Positions 45,306 to 59,561 of a stretch of 64,000 bases of DNA are shown in pieces; the stretch's first letter is position 1; the number at the start of each line of letters is the position of its first letter. Source of the DNA: Agapanthus africanus (Eukaryota > Streptophyta > Magnoliopsida > Asparagales > Amaryllidaceae); NCBI GenBank assembly GCA_030015575.1, contig JASDDO010000024.1, positions 214,230,996 through 214,294,995 of the forward strand, read 5' to 3'. A model generated the notes under the pieces. It had not been told where the DNA came from. It saw only the letters and a list, made by a program, of their open reading frames with translations, and did not search any database. A program made the position numbers and the translations under genes.

Positions 45306-46869
45306 AGACAATAATCCAGCCGAAAAGATTCAAAACATAATCGGGATTCTGTTGTAGAAGAGTCGAGATTCTGTTTCGAATCGAAATAAGAAGCGCGGAT
45401 TCGAGATTCCGAAACGGGATTCGTTATATACCCTAATGTTCCTGCAACTAAGATATAACGTACTCGTTTATTTGGTTTGGTAGATCTCTGGAGAGAGTAT
45501 CTTCCATCCACATAGTTTATTCATACCTATTGGTAATCATATAATTTTGAGCCTAGTAAGGAAATGGTTTAGTATGAAGTACTGTATATTAGTTGAGGTA
45601 TATATAGCATGTGCTAAATGTTTGGGCGCGTACGTTGTTTGAGCCGAGATATACATGTCTTTCATGATTTTCAAAGAGTTGGTATTGTGATATGTTAGTT
45701 TGATGTGCCTCAAACATTGAGTATCATACATGTCGCTTCCTATGTACCCATGTTAATAAATAACGTGCAAGATTCAACTCACGGAATGATCATGAGCCTA
45801 ATCGAATTAAAGATGATCTATCTTACAGTAAGTATTTAGTTCAGCTCATAATGCATGTGAAATGTTCCTTCCACCGAGCCAAAACTTCAAAATTATAATG
45901 AGCGTCGAGAGATTATTTTTATATTTTAACACGTCCCCGTGGGTCGAAGGCCTTTGAGCCGAAACATGGGTTTTTGCGAAGCGGTATTTTTAATTTAAAT
46001 AAATTCGTATTTAACACGCGTCTGGTGGGAATCAAACCTGGGTCACTCTGATACCATGCGAAATGTCCCCTTTTTAAAGATAAATGTAGGGCAAGACGCC
46101 CTACTCATGAAAAATTAAATAAAATTAAAAATATGTACATGAACAGATCAAATAGATATCGGTTAGGCCAAGAACTAGCTCATATGTATGTACGTTATCA
46201 TCGGACTAGGCATTGGAATGGAGTGCGGATCAAGTGTCGTTAACCATTACAATCGCAAAATTCCTTTGATAACCAACATAACCACGACATCAAAGGCACA
46301 TAAACAAGAGAAACTAAAAAAATACAACCACACATGACTGAAAAACAAAGCAAGCAAAAGCCTCAAATATGGAACAAAGCACCAAAATCAAGCAGTCTTT
46401 ATATTTGCTGAGCTCAGAGCTGGAATTATCACCCACAAACTTGAAAACTTAAAACTGAAACCTCATAGTGTAATCGATGCATGCTGGACCTGAAGCAAAT
46501 CAGGGAATGAAGAGAGTGCCGGTGCTCTCTGCAATTTATCCTTTTTCTTTGGACCAGCCACCTCTATCCAAGAATTGACAAGATAGATAATTTGCATGAG
46601 AATTGCATCTTTTCCTTGATATTTATCATTGAATATTCGGTTGTTTCTCTCTTTGCCAAAGTGCCCAACTTGTAAAATGTGCCTTCCACTGCATTAATAC
46701 TCCGAACTTATGATGAGGTTTAAAGATGCAAGTGGTTGTACTATTACCTATCCTCGGACTAAACTCGTTGATCAAACCGTTCTTTTAATCGGTAAGTTAG
46801 AAGATTCAGGAGAAGATGGTGTCGTACCCAAACTATATATGGGTTAAGAAAAACCACAGTTTAGAGTAC
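45306..46869. other. Unassigned intergenic DNA with a tRNA-like or primer-site-like patch
   Basis: No gene recognised. On the minus strand near 46030-46065, GCATGGTATCAGAGTGACCC followed by AGGTTTGATTCCCACC looks like either a primer site after a decayed LTR or the box-B half of a SINE. I cannot decide. Confidence 0.4.
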
Positions 46870-47551
46870 AATTTTTTTATTTAGGCATAATTTTTAAAAT
46901 ATTAACAAAATTTGGCCACTTTCAAAAGTTATTTCTAAAACAGGCCATTTTTGGCTATGTAGGCGCCACGTCAGCACCAACTCAACCCTAGCGATGGGGT
47001 GTTTTTTGTAAATAAAATTATAGGGGCACAGTTGTGAACTGCGCCTCATCTCTCGTTCTCTCATATCTTTCTGGTTCTTTCTGTCCTCTGGATGTCTCTC
47101 TCTCTCTCTCTCTCTCAAATCATCTCTCCTCTCATTCTCTCATCTCTCTCTCTCATCTCTCTCCCCTCTCGATCTCTCTTTCTCTCTCGATCTATGTCTC
47201 TCTCCCCTCTCGATCTCTCTCTGTTTCTCTCTCTCTCTCTTATCCTCTCTCGCTCTCCCTGATCGATCCACTCTCTCATCCTCTCTCTCACTCTCTCTCT
47301 CTTTGTTTCAAAAATATATGAAGCACAGTTACAAACTGCGCCACATACAAAAATGTATTGGGCGCTGTTTCTAACCGCGTCCCATTCATTTTTGAATGGG
47401 GCGCAGTTCACACTGTGCCACTATAAGAAAAAAAATTAAAAGCACTGACGTGGCGCCTACGTGGTCGAAAATGCCCTGCTTTAGAAATAACTTTTGAAAG
47501 TAGCACATTTTTGTTAATATTTTTTAAAAAAATTGCCTTATTTAAAAAATT
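46870..47551. mobile_element. Long terminal inverted repeat element with a (CT)n core
   Basis: About 110 bp at each end are imperfect reverse complements (AATTTTTTTATTTAGGC with GCCTTATTTAAAAAATT; GTAGGCGCCACGTCAG with CTGACGTGGCGCCTAC). Inside, GCACAGTTGTGAACTGCG-type words are also mirrored around a 200-bp CT-rich microsatellite (47095-47305). No TSD found. Non-coding; the open frames in the CT run are artefacts. Confidence 0.78.
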
Positions 47552-49099
47552 GGCTCAGTTTCGAGGACGAAATATGGAAACTTATTTTAAAAGGGGATAT
47601 GATGTGAGATCCCAGATTTCGAGCACTAACACAAATTATAAATAAAGGCTTTGAGGAGGAGTAAACTGGACAATGTCCAAGACAAAGAGGAAGAGCGAAG
47701 GCCAAGTGAAATATGAAGAAAAATTGTTGGAAAACCCCTAATTGGGTTTGATGTTATAGAGGCCAAATGTCTTCTCATACATCTCAATGTCTTTGAGGTC
47801 CATGCCAAGGGTTTAGCTCTAAACTCAAGTTCCTTTGTAAATTCTTGTGTATTTGAAAAGGATGGGTAGAAAAATATACTAAATAATTATTACATCTTGC
47901 CGCCGTCAACATCACCGGAGCTCTCCAAAGGAGACCGACCCTCTGCCGCCGTCGCCTCCTTGAGACCGCCGGCGCACGTCGCCACCGGCGGTGGCCGCCA
48001 TGGCCCTTATTTCTTCTCTTTGACTAACTCATGTTAAGGAGAAATAGGATGAAGTTTATTGGGTTTAAATTGCATGCGGGCTTAGTTGTGATCCATACCC
48101 GACCCAATCCGCTTAACTTAAGTTGTGGGTCTGGATAATCACAATACCAAGGTCTAAAAATGAAAAAAATTACAGAAAATCCTCAAAATTATTGTCAGCG
48201 ATTGAGATGCATTTTAAGATCAAGCAAAAAAAAAAAAGAAGATGGGACGATTGAGCGGTGCAAGACACGCTTAGCCGCGAAAATTAAAGATACACCCAAT
48301 TGAGCGGGGTGGACTATCAGGACACGTCTTTTGAGGTTGTGAGACCCGTCTCTGTTCACCTGGTATTGGTTTTAATAGTGTAGATTGATCTTGAATGGTG
48401 TAAAGACAGCTTTTCTCTATTGAGAACTGAAAGATGAGATCTATATGTATCGGCCAACTAGTTTCAAGGCCAAATGACTTACGCTCAAAGTGCGAAAAAT
48501 GAGGTAGCACACATATAGAATCTGAAACGATATTTCCAGGGTTTCTATTTTTTATTTCATTGAACTATATTGGTGGGGAACGACATGATCATAAATGCCA
48601 ATCGTAGGTTATAGGCAAGTGAAAGATATCCCCTCAAATGTGAGAGTAGCTACAGGACGGGGAGCCAATGTCCGCTCAAAATTCAGATGTTGAAGAACCG
48701 TTCTAAGAGAATCTTAGGTTTGTCTCAGGAGACTTACGTTAGGAAAGTATTGGATGCGGGAACTTGAAGATTTGATAAGAATGGAGATGGGCTTGAAGAA
48801 AAGCAAGGACGTGAGATAATTGAATGTTGACGTTTTTATTGAGCATCCCCGTGATTTGAGTAAAGAAGGAATGGATGATCAATTTCACCGGTTAAGAGGG
48901 TCAAATTTTTGATCAAAGACTCTTATTTGATCCATACTACTCAATTCAAAAAGAACTTGTTCAATACATGTTCCTTCGTGCTTATGTTTTGCTTGTACTT
49001 TTGAGGAAGCCGTTTTATTTTGATTAATTAAGCACTTGCTTGTAAATAGTAATTCAATTTTTAGATTAAACTTAAATTTAAGTTTTAATTTTAAATTAG
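47552..49099. other. Intergenic DNA with retroelement crumbs
   Basis: TTTCGAGGACGAAATATGG (47559-47577) then AAAAGGGGATATGATGTGAG resembles the end of a chromovirus pol, polypurine tract and LTR start, so a decayed gypsy LTR probably covers 47610 to about 48000 or beyond. At 48690-48755 the plus strand reads like copia reverse transcriptase (RILGLSQETYVRKVLDA). Otherwise unrecognised. Confidence 0.5.
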
Positions 49100-49485
49100 G
49101 GAAATTTCACCAAAACCACAATGTATTATAGCCTTTGTTTCCACAAGCATCTTGGCGCCGATTTTGCGCACAGAAACACTCGAAGCTTTTTCTGTTACAT
49201 GTGACCCCCTTCCGACCCCTGCCGTTAAAATTAAAAAATTTTAAGTTAAAATTTCATTTCTCTCTCTCCTCAAAATGCCCTTTCTTCTCCTTTTAACAGT
49301 CCACTGTATGGTGGGTATTTTGGTCATTTCATAAAGAAATTAACAGCCTGGGGTCACAAAAGGGGTCACGTGTAACAGAGAAAACTTCGGGATGGAGGGA
49401 GGGGGAGGGGGTTGTACACAAAATGGATGCCATGGTGGTTTTCGGAATAAAGACTATACCAGATGGTGGCTTTGGTGAAATATCC
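49100..49485. mobile_element. MITE-like element with terminal inverted repeats
   Basis: The ends GGAAATTTCACCAAAACCAC and (reverse complement) GGATATTTCACCAAAGCCAC pair over about 60 bp, and GGGTCACATGTAACAGA-type words are mirrored further in. 386 bp, non-coding, TSD not clear. Confidence 0.72.
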
Positions 49486-50400
49486 AATACTCGATTGAAT
49501 TAGATTGAGTTAGTTTGAGTTTTAAATTAAAGATAAAATTAGAGTTAGTTTGAAAAGATTTAATCTTATCATGTTTCGGCTGTATAAAGAGTACATGTTT
49601 AAAGTGTGTAATCAAGAGAGAATATTAAGAGAGCCCAGGCCACCATTGTGTTCAATGGTTTTTATTTAGCGGACATATAATTATTTTTTGGGCCTCTCAT
49701 ATCTCAGGCTAGGTTTTTGGGTGCAAGCGGCGTGACATGAGAAGAATTAGATCAGATTGATTTGGTGAGCTTTGTCTTGTATGATAAGAGTAAAACTAAT
49801 TTAGCCAGCATTACATTCAACAATCCACCCTCAAATTGGTCATCCGAAATTGAGTAATATACGTTGGAGTTGGTCAGCTGAAATTGAGTCCCGATAAAAT
49901 AAAGAATTCTTTGAAAGTTGAAGATAAATAAACATGGATTCCTACCAAAAATAATTCAATATTGTACAAGTTTTTTTGCTGGTTGAAGATCAAGCTTTAC
50001 ATTCAGAATATATTAAAAATATATTGAGTTGGCATTTTTTGTTTTCTTTTTCCCTCGACAATAAGAAAACCAGCAGGCTATTTACTCCCTAAAGCTCTCC
50101 TTCAATGCTAACACAAGTTCTTGACATGACGACCATAAACTTTTGTGCCGGACCATTACACCCCCTCGAACATAAGGGTAAAATGAGGAAAACAAGTCAA
50201 ATATTGATGATGTGGCAGTTAAATATAACGTTTGCAGACGGAGAAAGTTGATGATATTTAGTTACAATCGAGGATTATAATTCTTGGTATTTGTTTGTAA
50301 TTAAATTAGTTCGTGGTATCAATCGCAAAAACATGAAAATTGATGGGTACATTTGTGCAATTTAACCTAAAACAAATCATTGTTTTAATATTTTTTTTGT
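49486..50400. other. AT-rich intergenic DNA
   Basis: I see no gene, terminal repeat or other recognisable element in this stretch. Confidence 0.4.
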
Positions 50401-50404
50401 TCTA

Positions 50405-50545
50405 CCCATGAACTATGGCTCAGTCGGTACTCTTGGATTGAGTGCGGGGTTCGAACCCTAAAACGGGAAGTGGAAACAAATTAACGCTTTTAGGATAAAT
50501 TCACGAGCCCCCTGGTTGTGTGTGCGTGTGTGTGCATTGGTTAGG
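50405..50545 (+). mobile_element. tRNA-derived SINE
   Basis: Box A TGGCTCAGTCGG (50416-50427) and box B GGTTCGAACCC (50448-50458) are correctly spaced for an internal RNA polymerase III promoter. A GT-rich tail (GTGTGTGCGTGTGTGTGC) follows. There is no tRNA fold beyond this, so a SINE rather than a tRNA gene. Confidence 0.7.
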
Positions 50546-50966
50546 GCTTAAAGGTGATATCATTATTTTTAGTGTATATCATAATTTCTTTTATTACAGC
50601 CAGCTACCTTATAGTGCTCCTTTTAGGGGTATATTAGAAGAAAAATAAATAAACTTCCTTAGAACGATAGTTTTAAAGGGGTTTAGCGTAACTAAATTAA
50701 AGTTAGTTTAGTGGAAGAGGAAAAAGTCTACAGTTAGGGTGGTTTATCGTCATATAGCCTTTCTTGAAAAGCATAAAGGTGCAATGGTTGAATTAGTTCA
50801 ACTTAAATTGCTAATGAAAACTTAAATAAATATATACATTTATACTCAATATATTGGTCACCAATAGGATAACACATTACACTTAATTACATATATAATA
50901 CATAATATACCAAATTCTAGCTCCAAGAAAGAGATGTCATGTATTGTGCCTGAAGATTTTGAGCTA

Positions 50967-53900
50967 TTAAAGATCGAAGCTGTGGCTGTTGAAATGGAAA
51001 ACCGATCCATTCCACTTTCCAGACATGTTTTGTGATCTGCATTCCCTCGCAACGCTTGACTGAAGCCCAGGTGGTCCGCAAACGATGACACCCACGTCGG
51101 CATGACCAACTTTCTCTGAGAAGGAATTGAATATGTCTGCAACAATTAAATGTATGTTATTTTTAATCTAGAGGAAATTAAATACCATACGAAAAATTAT
51201 GATTGATATACGGCTATGGTATCATCTAAAATCTCTGAAGTATTATTCATGCCTCCATGGTCTTAAATCTCGGCCGATCTGATATGAGATTGTCAATTAT
51301 AATCTCAAAAATGATCATCCGACTACCGATTACCAATTCCGCGATCAATACCCAGATTTTAACCTTGGTATTGATTTACCATTTGATTAGTGAGTTTTTT
51401 TACTAGTAAGTTTATTAATGGGCTTATAAAATGGTTAATGGGTTTAGGGTTAATTGCCAAATAATACCCCAATGTTTCACCTACTTTGCACTTATACCTT
51501 ATTGGTTTTTCCGCTACACTTAGATACCTGCAGTATAAACCGTATGGATTTTGTTTAAAATAGTGCTGGATTTGATGGTCAACTGAAAGGAGCAAAGTAT
51601 TAACGGTTTGTACTTTAGGGTATATAAGTGCAGTGAAAAAATCAGCAAGGTATATAAGTGCAAAGCAGATGAAACATTGGGGCATTATTTAGCAATTAAC
51701 CCATGAGTTTATATGTGGGTCATTGATTACCGGAGACATGTCAAAATGTTTGTAATAATTTTTTCAGTGCAACAAGGAAACAATTCTAGCCATCATTAAT
51801 TTCCAGTACTTAGAATTATTCATAGTTATTTATATATTTATTTAACAATTTTACTATTTGTTTAAAAATTATTTTAATGAATGATAAAAAATTGATATTT
51901 CTATCCGTGACAGTGGGGATGGCCAATTTCAATCCTGGAAATGATCGTCTGCTATGTATCATAGCTTTTAAAACTGTAAGGTTTTCAGTGTGATGAAAAA
52001 AAATTAAGTATGCAGACATGGTAAGCTTCAATCGAGCTGCCTTGTCAAGGAAGTGGTAATAATTCATTAAAATCTGAAGGCTTGGATCAACCGCCAAAAG
52101 AACAACTTTACATGTCGATGTGCATCTTAAGAGGTTGATGAATTCATATATGCAACTGTTTTGTTTGAAACTTATTTAATGAATTGTTGGAGCTAAAAGG
52201 GAGGAAAATATTACCTTGAAAATCAGGTCTACATCCATATCGAATTGTCTGCATGCTTGCAAGATTAGCTTTATTAGTCTCATCAATATATTGCACCAGC
52301 CCTTTATCTTGATCCAAGCTGCTCTTTTTATCATCAGATATCCATTTCTCATCGCTCGAGCGCATCGTTTCCCATTTATGCCAGAATATTACAACAATAC
52401 CGCCAAAGATTAGAACGCTCAAAACCATGCATATCGTAAATAAGAGACCCTTGTACCACCAAGCCGTGATCTTGAGAGGTATTATGTAATATACTTCCAC
52501 CAAACCGATGAGTGCAATGAAGCCAAGTGTAGATACAACAAAGTAAATTCCCGCCCAAAGATTATCGCCTGTGCCAACCAAACATGACATAGGCTTTCCG
52601 TCGATAACAGAAACGGGGAAAGAGTCTGTCCGCTCATCTGGCTTGCCTTCTTCCTGCGATTGTGACAAAAAAATTAACTAGTGTTTACTTAATTGTTGTA
52701 TTGTTAGAACATAACCCTCAACCTCATCATGATTTTCGGTCTTTGGTACAGGGTAGTGACATTTAGGCTGTGTGCGCTTGTATTTGAAAATACCATGCAT
52801 TTACACCTACATGTTGATCTGACTACTTCAGCTTGAAATGCAGTTCTACCGACACGTTTGGTTAGGTGTAATTGCAGCATAACTATTTGTCATTTTAATC
52901 TTTAGTGTTCCAACCATCATCTTTGGAAAAAAAAAACGCTTGATTTGAAAGCAATTTCAACTAGAGATTTCCTAATTCAAATTGTTGTTCCAACAATAGC
53001 TTAGGACAATAACATGTCAACATGAAACCAAATATTTGATCTTAGATTTTTAGCATAACTGAATACACACTGAGTTACAAATTTACAATCACGACCAACC
53101 CAACTGCTCTTAAGATGGTAGCAAAGAAGCCAAGGTTCAAATCCTACCATGCACACATTTAAAATAAAAGGTGGATTAAAATAAATATCATTGCATAAAA
53201 TCCTGGGTTTTGGCAGACGAAAAGGGCACCCAACTTGTGGAGCATTTTAAAGTTAAAAAATATATCCCTTAGCCCTCACCAGTGCTTCGGAGTTTCGGGT
53301 CAATTGAAGCAAAGACATTAAGATATATAAAGAAACTTAATTGAATGAATAAAATCAAATTGAAGCTAATGGTAGAATGAGTAAGTACCAATGAAGGCTC
53401 CGGTTCTTGTGTTACGTAAGTTTGGATGTCAATATGCAACTTATCGGAAACAGAAGAGCTAATAGTTTGTGCATTGACCGCTGAAAGAAGAGAAAGTTCC
53501 TTAGATTTTTTAACAGCCCACACAACCATCACAGTTTTAGGTAAGCACGTTTTCTTCTCTTTTATTCTGTGCAATATGTCACTTAATATAGCCAAGAAGG
53601 GTGAGATTCCAATGCCACCAGCTACAAGAATAAGGTTTTCGTACCTGAGAATCCAAAATGAAAGTTGAATAAAATTTGCTAACAACAAGAGAGGTAAAAA
53701 AAGGGTTACATGCATTGCGCCCCCCTGTTGTTTACCCCAAATAACACTTGTAACACATCAAGTAATTAATACGAGCAAACACCCTCTATCAATATCCCTT
53801 TGAAGGTCATAAGTGCTATACGGGGTAAATTACTAGGGGGTGAGAGGAGTTTCTGCAATTAACCCAATACTAAAATTTTAGTAAATAAAAGGAGAATTGT

Positions 53901-56900
53901 TACGTCAAATGATAAGGCGATTCATGCCCATATGGCCCTTCGATGGAGGCTGTTATCTTCTGAGGTTCATTACTTAAATGCTCATGAGTCTTTTCCGGGA
54001 CATTGGAGATGGTATTTCTAAGTTTATCTGTCCATTCACCAAGTACTTTTATAAGAACTGATATATGGTATCTACCCTCCAAGGGACTAGAGGAAACACT
54101 GAAAGGATGCCACTGTAGCCAAGACAATTCTCGAACTTGGACGAAGATGAAACTCAGAGCATTGTACTGTAGACCTGCATACATATTGAAAGAGATGTAT
54201 AGAAAAATATCTCGCCTTGTTGCAAGAAATAAAGTTTGAAACACAATTGCAAGAAGAAATGGTTATCATTCATGATGATACAACAAAATAAAGGCAACCA
54301 ATAGGATTTTAAGATGTTCAACTTATTGTATGTCAGGATGAGTTCCACTAAAATACCATGACCTTTCAGCAATTTTATATAAATACCAAATACTTCAAAA
54401 ATTTCAAGTTTCAAGTTGACACCATAAACTGTTGGTTTTCAAACATGTACCATGACCTTCAGTTTTTTCTTGGTTCCAAATAAAATTTGAAACGATCAGT
54501 TCCATTGTATTCAATATGAGCCTTTTTTTCTCCATTATACCACTCTTCCGTATTCACAATTCATCGAGAACAGCATGCATATAGCAGCACTGAACGGAAA
54601 CAAAGCTACAAGATTGTGGTGTTTCTTGATGATCACTAAATTCATAGTGTCAACTTGCGATTTGTAAAGTAAATGGTATATATCTGAAAAACGCTAAACG
54701 GCCAGGCTACATTTAGTGAATTTTAGCCTATATACTTTTGTTTTTCCAGATAAAATTTAGCATAGATGGATGTGATCAGAAAAGTACTTGCGGGCTTTGA
54801 AAGGATCAATTCCACTGTTCCACAAGGACGGCGTGTTGCTGAAATAACATCAACTTCAGTTCGCGATTGGCAGAATCTTAAGAAGCGGTCGAGCATAAAT
54901 AGAAATATGGCTCCGGACGCCATGCTGAAAACGAAGTCTCCAACATGGAGAGCTAAGAACACAATGAATACGACATACAATTGATGAGTGTAGAAGAAAA
55001 GCTCAAAATAATTTTTCCTCACGGGATGCAGTGATGTCACCCACATTAATATACCAGCTGAGAGGCTAATAACCCCTGGGAGATTTGCAACACCAATATC
55101 GTTCCATTCTGTTATCTGCATGAAAAAAAAGTGTCTTTTGAATGATGAGAAAACTGCAACATGCAAAAAATCCTAAAAATAGCCCTTGGCTTTACATAAT
55201 GAAGTGACACAACAACAACAACAACAAGACTTTATTCCCTACTATTATGCTATATGAGGGGTCATTTTCTCAGTTAAAGTAATATTTAACATATCTTTCT
55301 TACTCTGATATGTCAATGTTCGTTTAGATCTAACCTTCGCCCTAATTGAGCAGTTAACTATAGCTTTGCCACCACTACAAATTGGAGCATTTATTGGCCT
55401 CCATTGCACATGTACTCATGATAAATTACACGTAATATAAGCAGGTGACATTTAATTTTGGTCAATCTGAAGGAACATTTAGGTCATACGGGCAAACTAT
55501 TTGCACAAACATTTAAATCTTATCAAGTTGAAAATAGATGCAGTGTAGGAATGTTGATACTAATTAACTATGGTTTTTGTTGAGAATGTGGTTAGCATAG
55601 TCCCATGTTGGGAAAATTGTAGGACGCATATGGGTATAAGATATAAAATGGGATAAACCTTCATAAGTCTTGAGTCTTTTGGATGGAGTCCCACCATATT
55701 AAAGGCACATGTGCATCCATGTGTAGGCTCATGTGTTGTCGGCTCAAACCGAGTTTTATATGGTATCAGAACCCTAGATCCAAGATTTTCGTCGCCGCCA
55801 CCAATCTCCACCATCGCCACCAACACCTTGAATTCCTCTTCGATCGTGCTACAGTAAACTCGTATTTGCTACAGTAAGCTCTCTAGTTGTTTGATAGATT
55901 ATTTCAACGATCTTTTTTGCTTGAGACCCTATTGGTGTTCGATAAATTGATTCAATGATGACTTTTGCTTGATTTGACCCTCTTTTGAGTTGAATTAAGA
56001 TCTCAAGTCAATTCAATTGACGATGATGGCACGAGTTGAAGTTTATTCAATTTTCTCGATGGATTATATTGTTGAGATGATTGGGTTGTCGGAGTATGTG
56101 ATCGGATCTGCTTGATTGCGTTGAGGCGTTAGTTGTAGTTGTTATCGACCGTTGATCGGATCTCGTGAGATCAATCCTGACTTTTGGATGAAATCTTTAT
56201 AGATTTCTTTCTTTGGTAGGATGATTGGCATTCTTGGTTGTATTATGTGAGATTTTAGAAGATCTTTCTTTTGGTGTGCGGATTTGAGCTCATTTAAAGA
56301 TACAAGCATTATTTCGAGAGTTGCTGCCTCGCAGTGTTGTGTTCTCGAGAGTTGTTGCCTCGATCCCGAGAGTTGTTGTCTCAAGGAGTTATTTACTTTG
56401 GATTTCCTCGTCTATAATACGAGTTACCCCTTCATTATCATCCTTGTTCGAGACGTCCTCGTCATCTTTTCTCATGATTGTGTTTTCGAAGATCATGATT
56501 GGTTCCGAACTTGTACCTTGAGGAGGTTAGAAATTGTTATTAGATCAGTAGTTGGACCTTGGAAGATCAACTAAGATTCTTTGGGTTGGATCTTTGGAGA
56601 TCCATTTGTTATTTGATTATTGGAGTTGGTTGAGATTAAGCCACCACCCATCAGTGTTCGACAGATTGACTGAGAGGCCTCTTATTGATATAGTTGACTT
56701 GATTTGAGCCTTTTCACATTTGGTGATTTTGTATTCGTGACTGGATATTGGGAGATCGAATATTTGGTGTTTGCGAGTAGATATGACATCAGTTGCATTT
56801 CCCATTTCAGAAAGGCTATCGATAGATGACGAGATATTGAGGCTTCTTCTTTTTCTGTCCTCACTCACTTCAGATCTGATCAAGGCTATAAGTAATCATG

Positions 56901-59496
56901 TATCTTGTCTCTCGCCAACAAATACTTCACGTCCTTAGGTCATTGATTCTGGAGCTACTGACCACATGACAGGGGAGCAAGACATACTTTCTTTGTACAA
57001 GCTAAAACCTGGATGCATCCCAGTAACTTTAGCAAATGGTACTACCTTTGCTATAGAGGGAGTAGGATCAACTTTGACTGCATTACAATTACCTTTGACT
57101 TCTGTTCTATATCTGTCTTGATTTCCCTTCAATTTGCTTTCTATTAGCCAACTGACCAGATAGTTGAATTGTAACGATACATTTTTTTCTTGGAGGATGT
57201 GTTTTTTAGGTGTTTAGGATGAAATAAACGATTGGTACCGGGACAAAGGTTGATGGGTTGTACCATCTTGACGAGCATCCACGCCCTATAGTATGTCCAA
57301 CATCGAGCCCTTAATACCCATTACCATTTTGGTTATCATTTTTACAAACATTGAGAAGGATAGTTCCGTCTTTTGGTTCTTTATCTATTTTAGAGTGTGA
57401 ATCATGTGAGATGGGTAAACAACATCGCTCAAGTTATTCCTCTCGTGTTAATAAAAGGGTCAACAAATTTTTCGTCTAGCGCATTCAGATGTTTGGGGGC
57501 CATGTTCAGTTGTTGCACAAGGGGTTTTCGTTATTTCGTGACATTTATCAATGATTTCTCTCATGTCTCATGGTTGTACTTGATAAAATCTAGAAATGAG
57601 GTATTTATCATTACTTTTGCTCCGAAATCAAGAATCAATTTGGCGTTAGCATTCTCTTAGGAGTGATAATGCAGGGGAATATTTCAGCGCATCTTTTAAA
57701 GAGTACATAGAGCAACTTGGTATTATCCATTTCCATTCCTTAAATATCTTCTCATGTCTCTCTCTATTATTTTCACATAGTATCACAGCTCGGTGTTTGT
57801 TAGTCCACGTTGCATATAAGGTTTGAACTCTTGCACGTTAAGTCCTCTTTGTCCGCATGAACGCATGTGAGGAGTGTTGAGAATGTGGTTAACAAGTCCC
57901 ACATCAGGGAAATTGTGGGATACATATGGGTATATATTAGATATAAGATGGGATAAACCTCTATAAGGCTTGAGTCTTTTGGATGGAGTCCCACCATATT
58001 AAAGGCCCATGTACATCCATGTGTGGGTTCATATGTTGTGGGTCCAAACCGAGTTTAAAGTTTTCATATCATAGTTTGTCATGAATTGTCTTTAAGATAC
58101 GATAGTGCTTTCAATTTCCCATAAAAATCTACGTTATATTTGAAAGCCAGTTTCATACAATCTTATTTGAAAGCCAGTTTCATACAATCTTGTAGGAGTT
58201 TGCAGTGTATAATTTCAGGATATGGATCCAAAAGTTTTCTTTGTGGATCTCATTAAAGAACATAAATATGTCAATCTTATCTAAGACACTTATAATCAGC
58301 ATTCAGTTGATTTGACTTTTAATCTGGTTTGTTCTCTATCATATAGAAATAATAGCTAAAATTTTCGCCTTAGTCGAACTTGCGATCTCTCGCATTGCAG
58401 AGAATTGGTACCAACTGAGCTAAAGCCCAATTGGTAACATACAACCATGTTTGTCTATAGTATAGAATGCTGCTGGCCTCATTCAATAACAACTGGTGCC
58501 TTAATTTTGTTTTAATTCCAATAAGCTCCCTTCAAATGCTGCAGTTAAGGGTATTTTAAGGGAAAAAGAACCCCTTAAAACTAAAGTTTTAAGGGAGTTC
58601 ACCATAGCAAAAAACATTAAGTTAGTTTATTGAAATACATTCGTAATTAAGGGTAGTTTAGCATAATTTAGCCCACATAGTAATATGGGTATCGCAATAT
58701 AAAAAATATAAATCTTTTGGCTCACTTCATGAAGAAGTTTCCCTCTGATTGACCATGAGATCACATATAACAAGCCATGTAATGTGAAGAGAGCCATCGT
58801 TAGATGTCCAAGCCAGACATGATATCTGGTAGCATGCTCAAATGGAATATCTATCAGACGAAGAAGAATGGATCCTCTCGCAACTGGCAGAAAAAGGAAG
58901 GCCATGCAATATAATCCAATCGAGCCCAACCCCGCACCAACGATTTCCAACATGAAACAGCTGCAGATTAAGATTTGCCTTTAGAAAATAAAAATAAGAA
59001 AAACAAATATACACGCCTATTCATTGAAAATAATTTAGTAGTATGAGTAAAATTGGTAGAAGACAACACTTTGAGAAAGCTAGTGATATGTTTTCTTTTT
59101 CTTTGAGTAAAAAAGGTTGGACCTATGAGGGACCTCCCTCATTCCAAATAGATAAGATTGGTCTCGTAATCCCCTTTCTGTTGACCACATCCTTCAAATT
59201 TTTAACCATCTTGCCTCAAGTCTCTTAGTCTACCAACTCTCCAACCCCCTATTTATGGATGTTATCTGTCAAGAAGATTAAAAATGAATGTTTTTCCAAC
59301 ACAGGAAAATGAGAACACTCAACGCATGAGTTAACTCAAATTCGCATGATTTTATTAGATAGATGTTCTAAGGCATGGAGATCATGACGAGCGATGTGAA
59401 TCATCCTCCCACATGATCCGACATATGTTATGGAGTGGTCAACTATTGGCTAAAAGCGATGCCGGCTCATTTCCCATTTACTACACACGAAGAGAG

Positions 59497-59561
<65 letters not shown>

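Noticed and set aside
47034-47411. Ser/Leu-rich and Arg/Glu-rich frames
   Set aside because: Artefacts of the (CT)n core in an inverted-repeat element.
52144-52200. Extension of FRO exon 8 past 52215
   Set aside because: A GTAATA donor follows TTCAAG and the next exon at 50967-51136 restores the frame and the conserved C-terminus.
58350-58435. Functional tRNA gene
   Set aside because: Box A is good but box B is degenerate and I could not form acceptor and anticodon stems.
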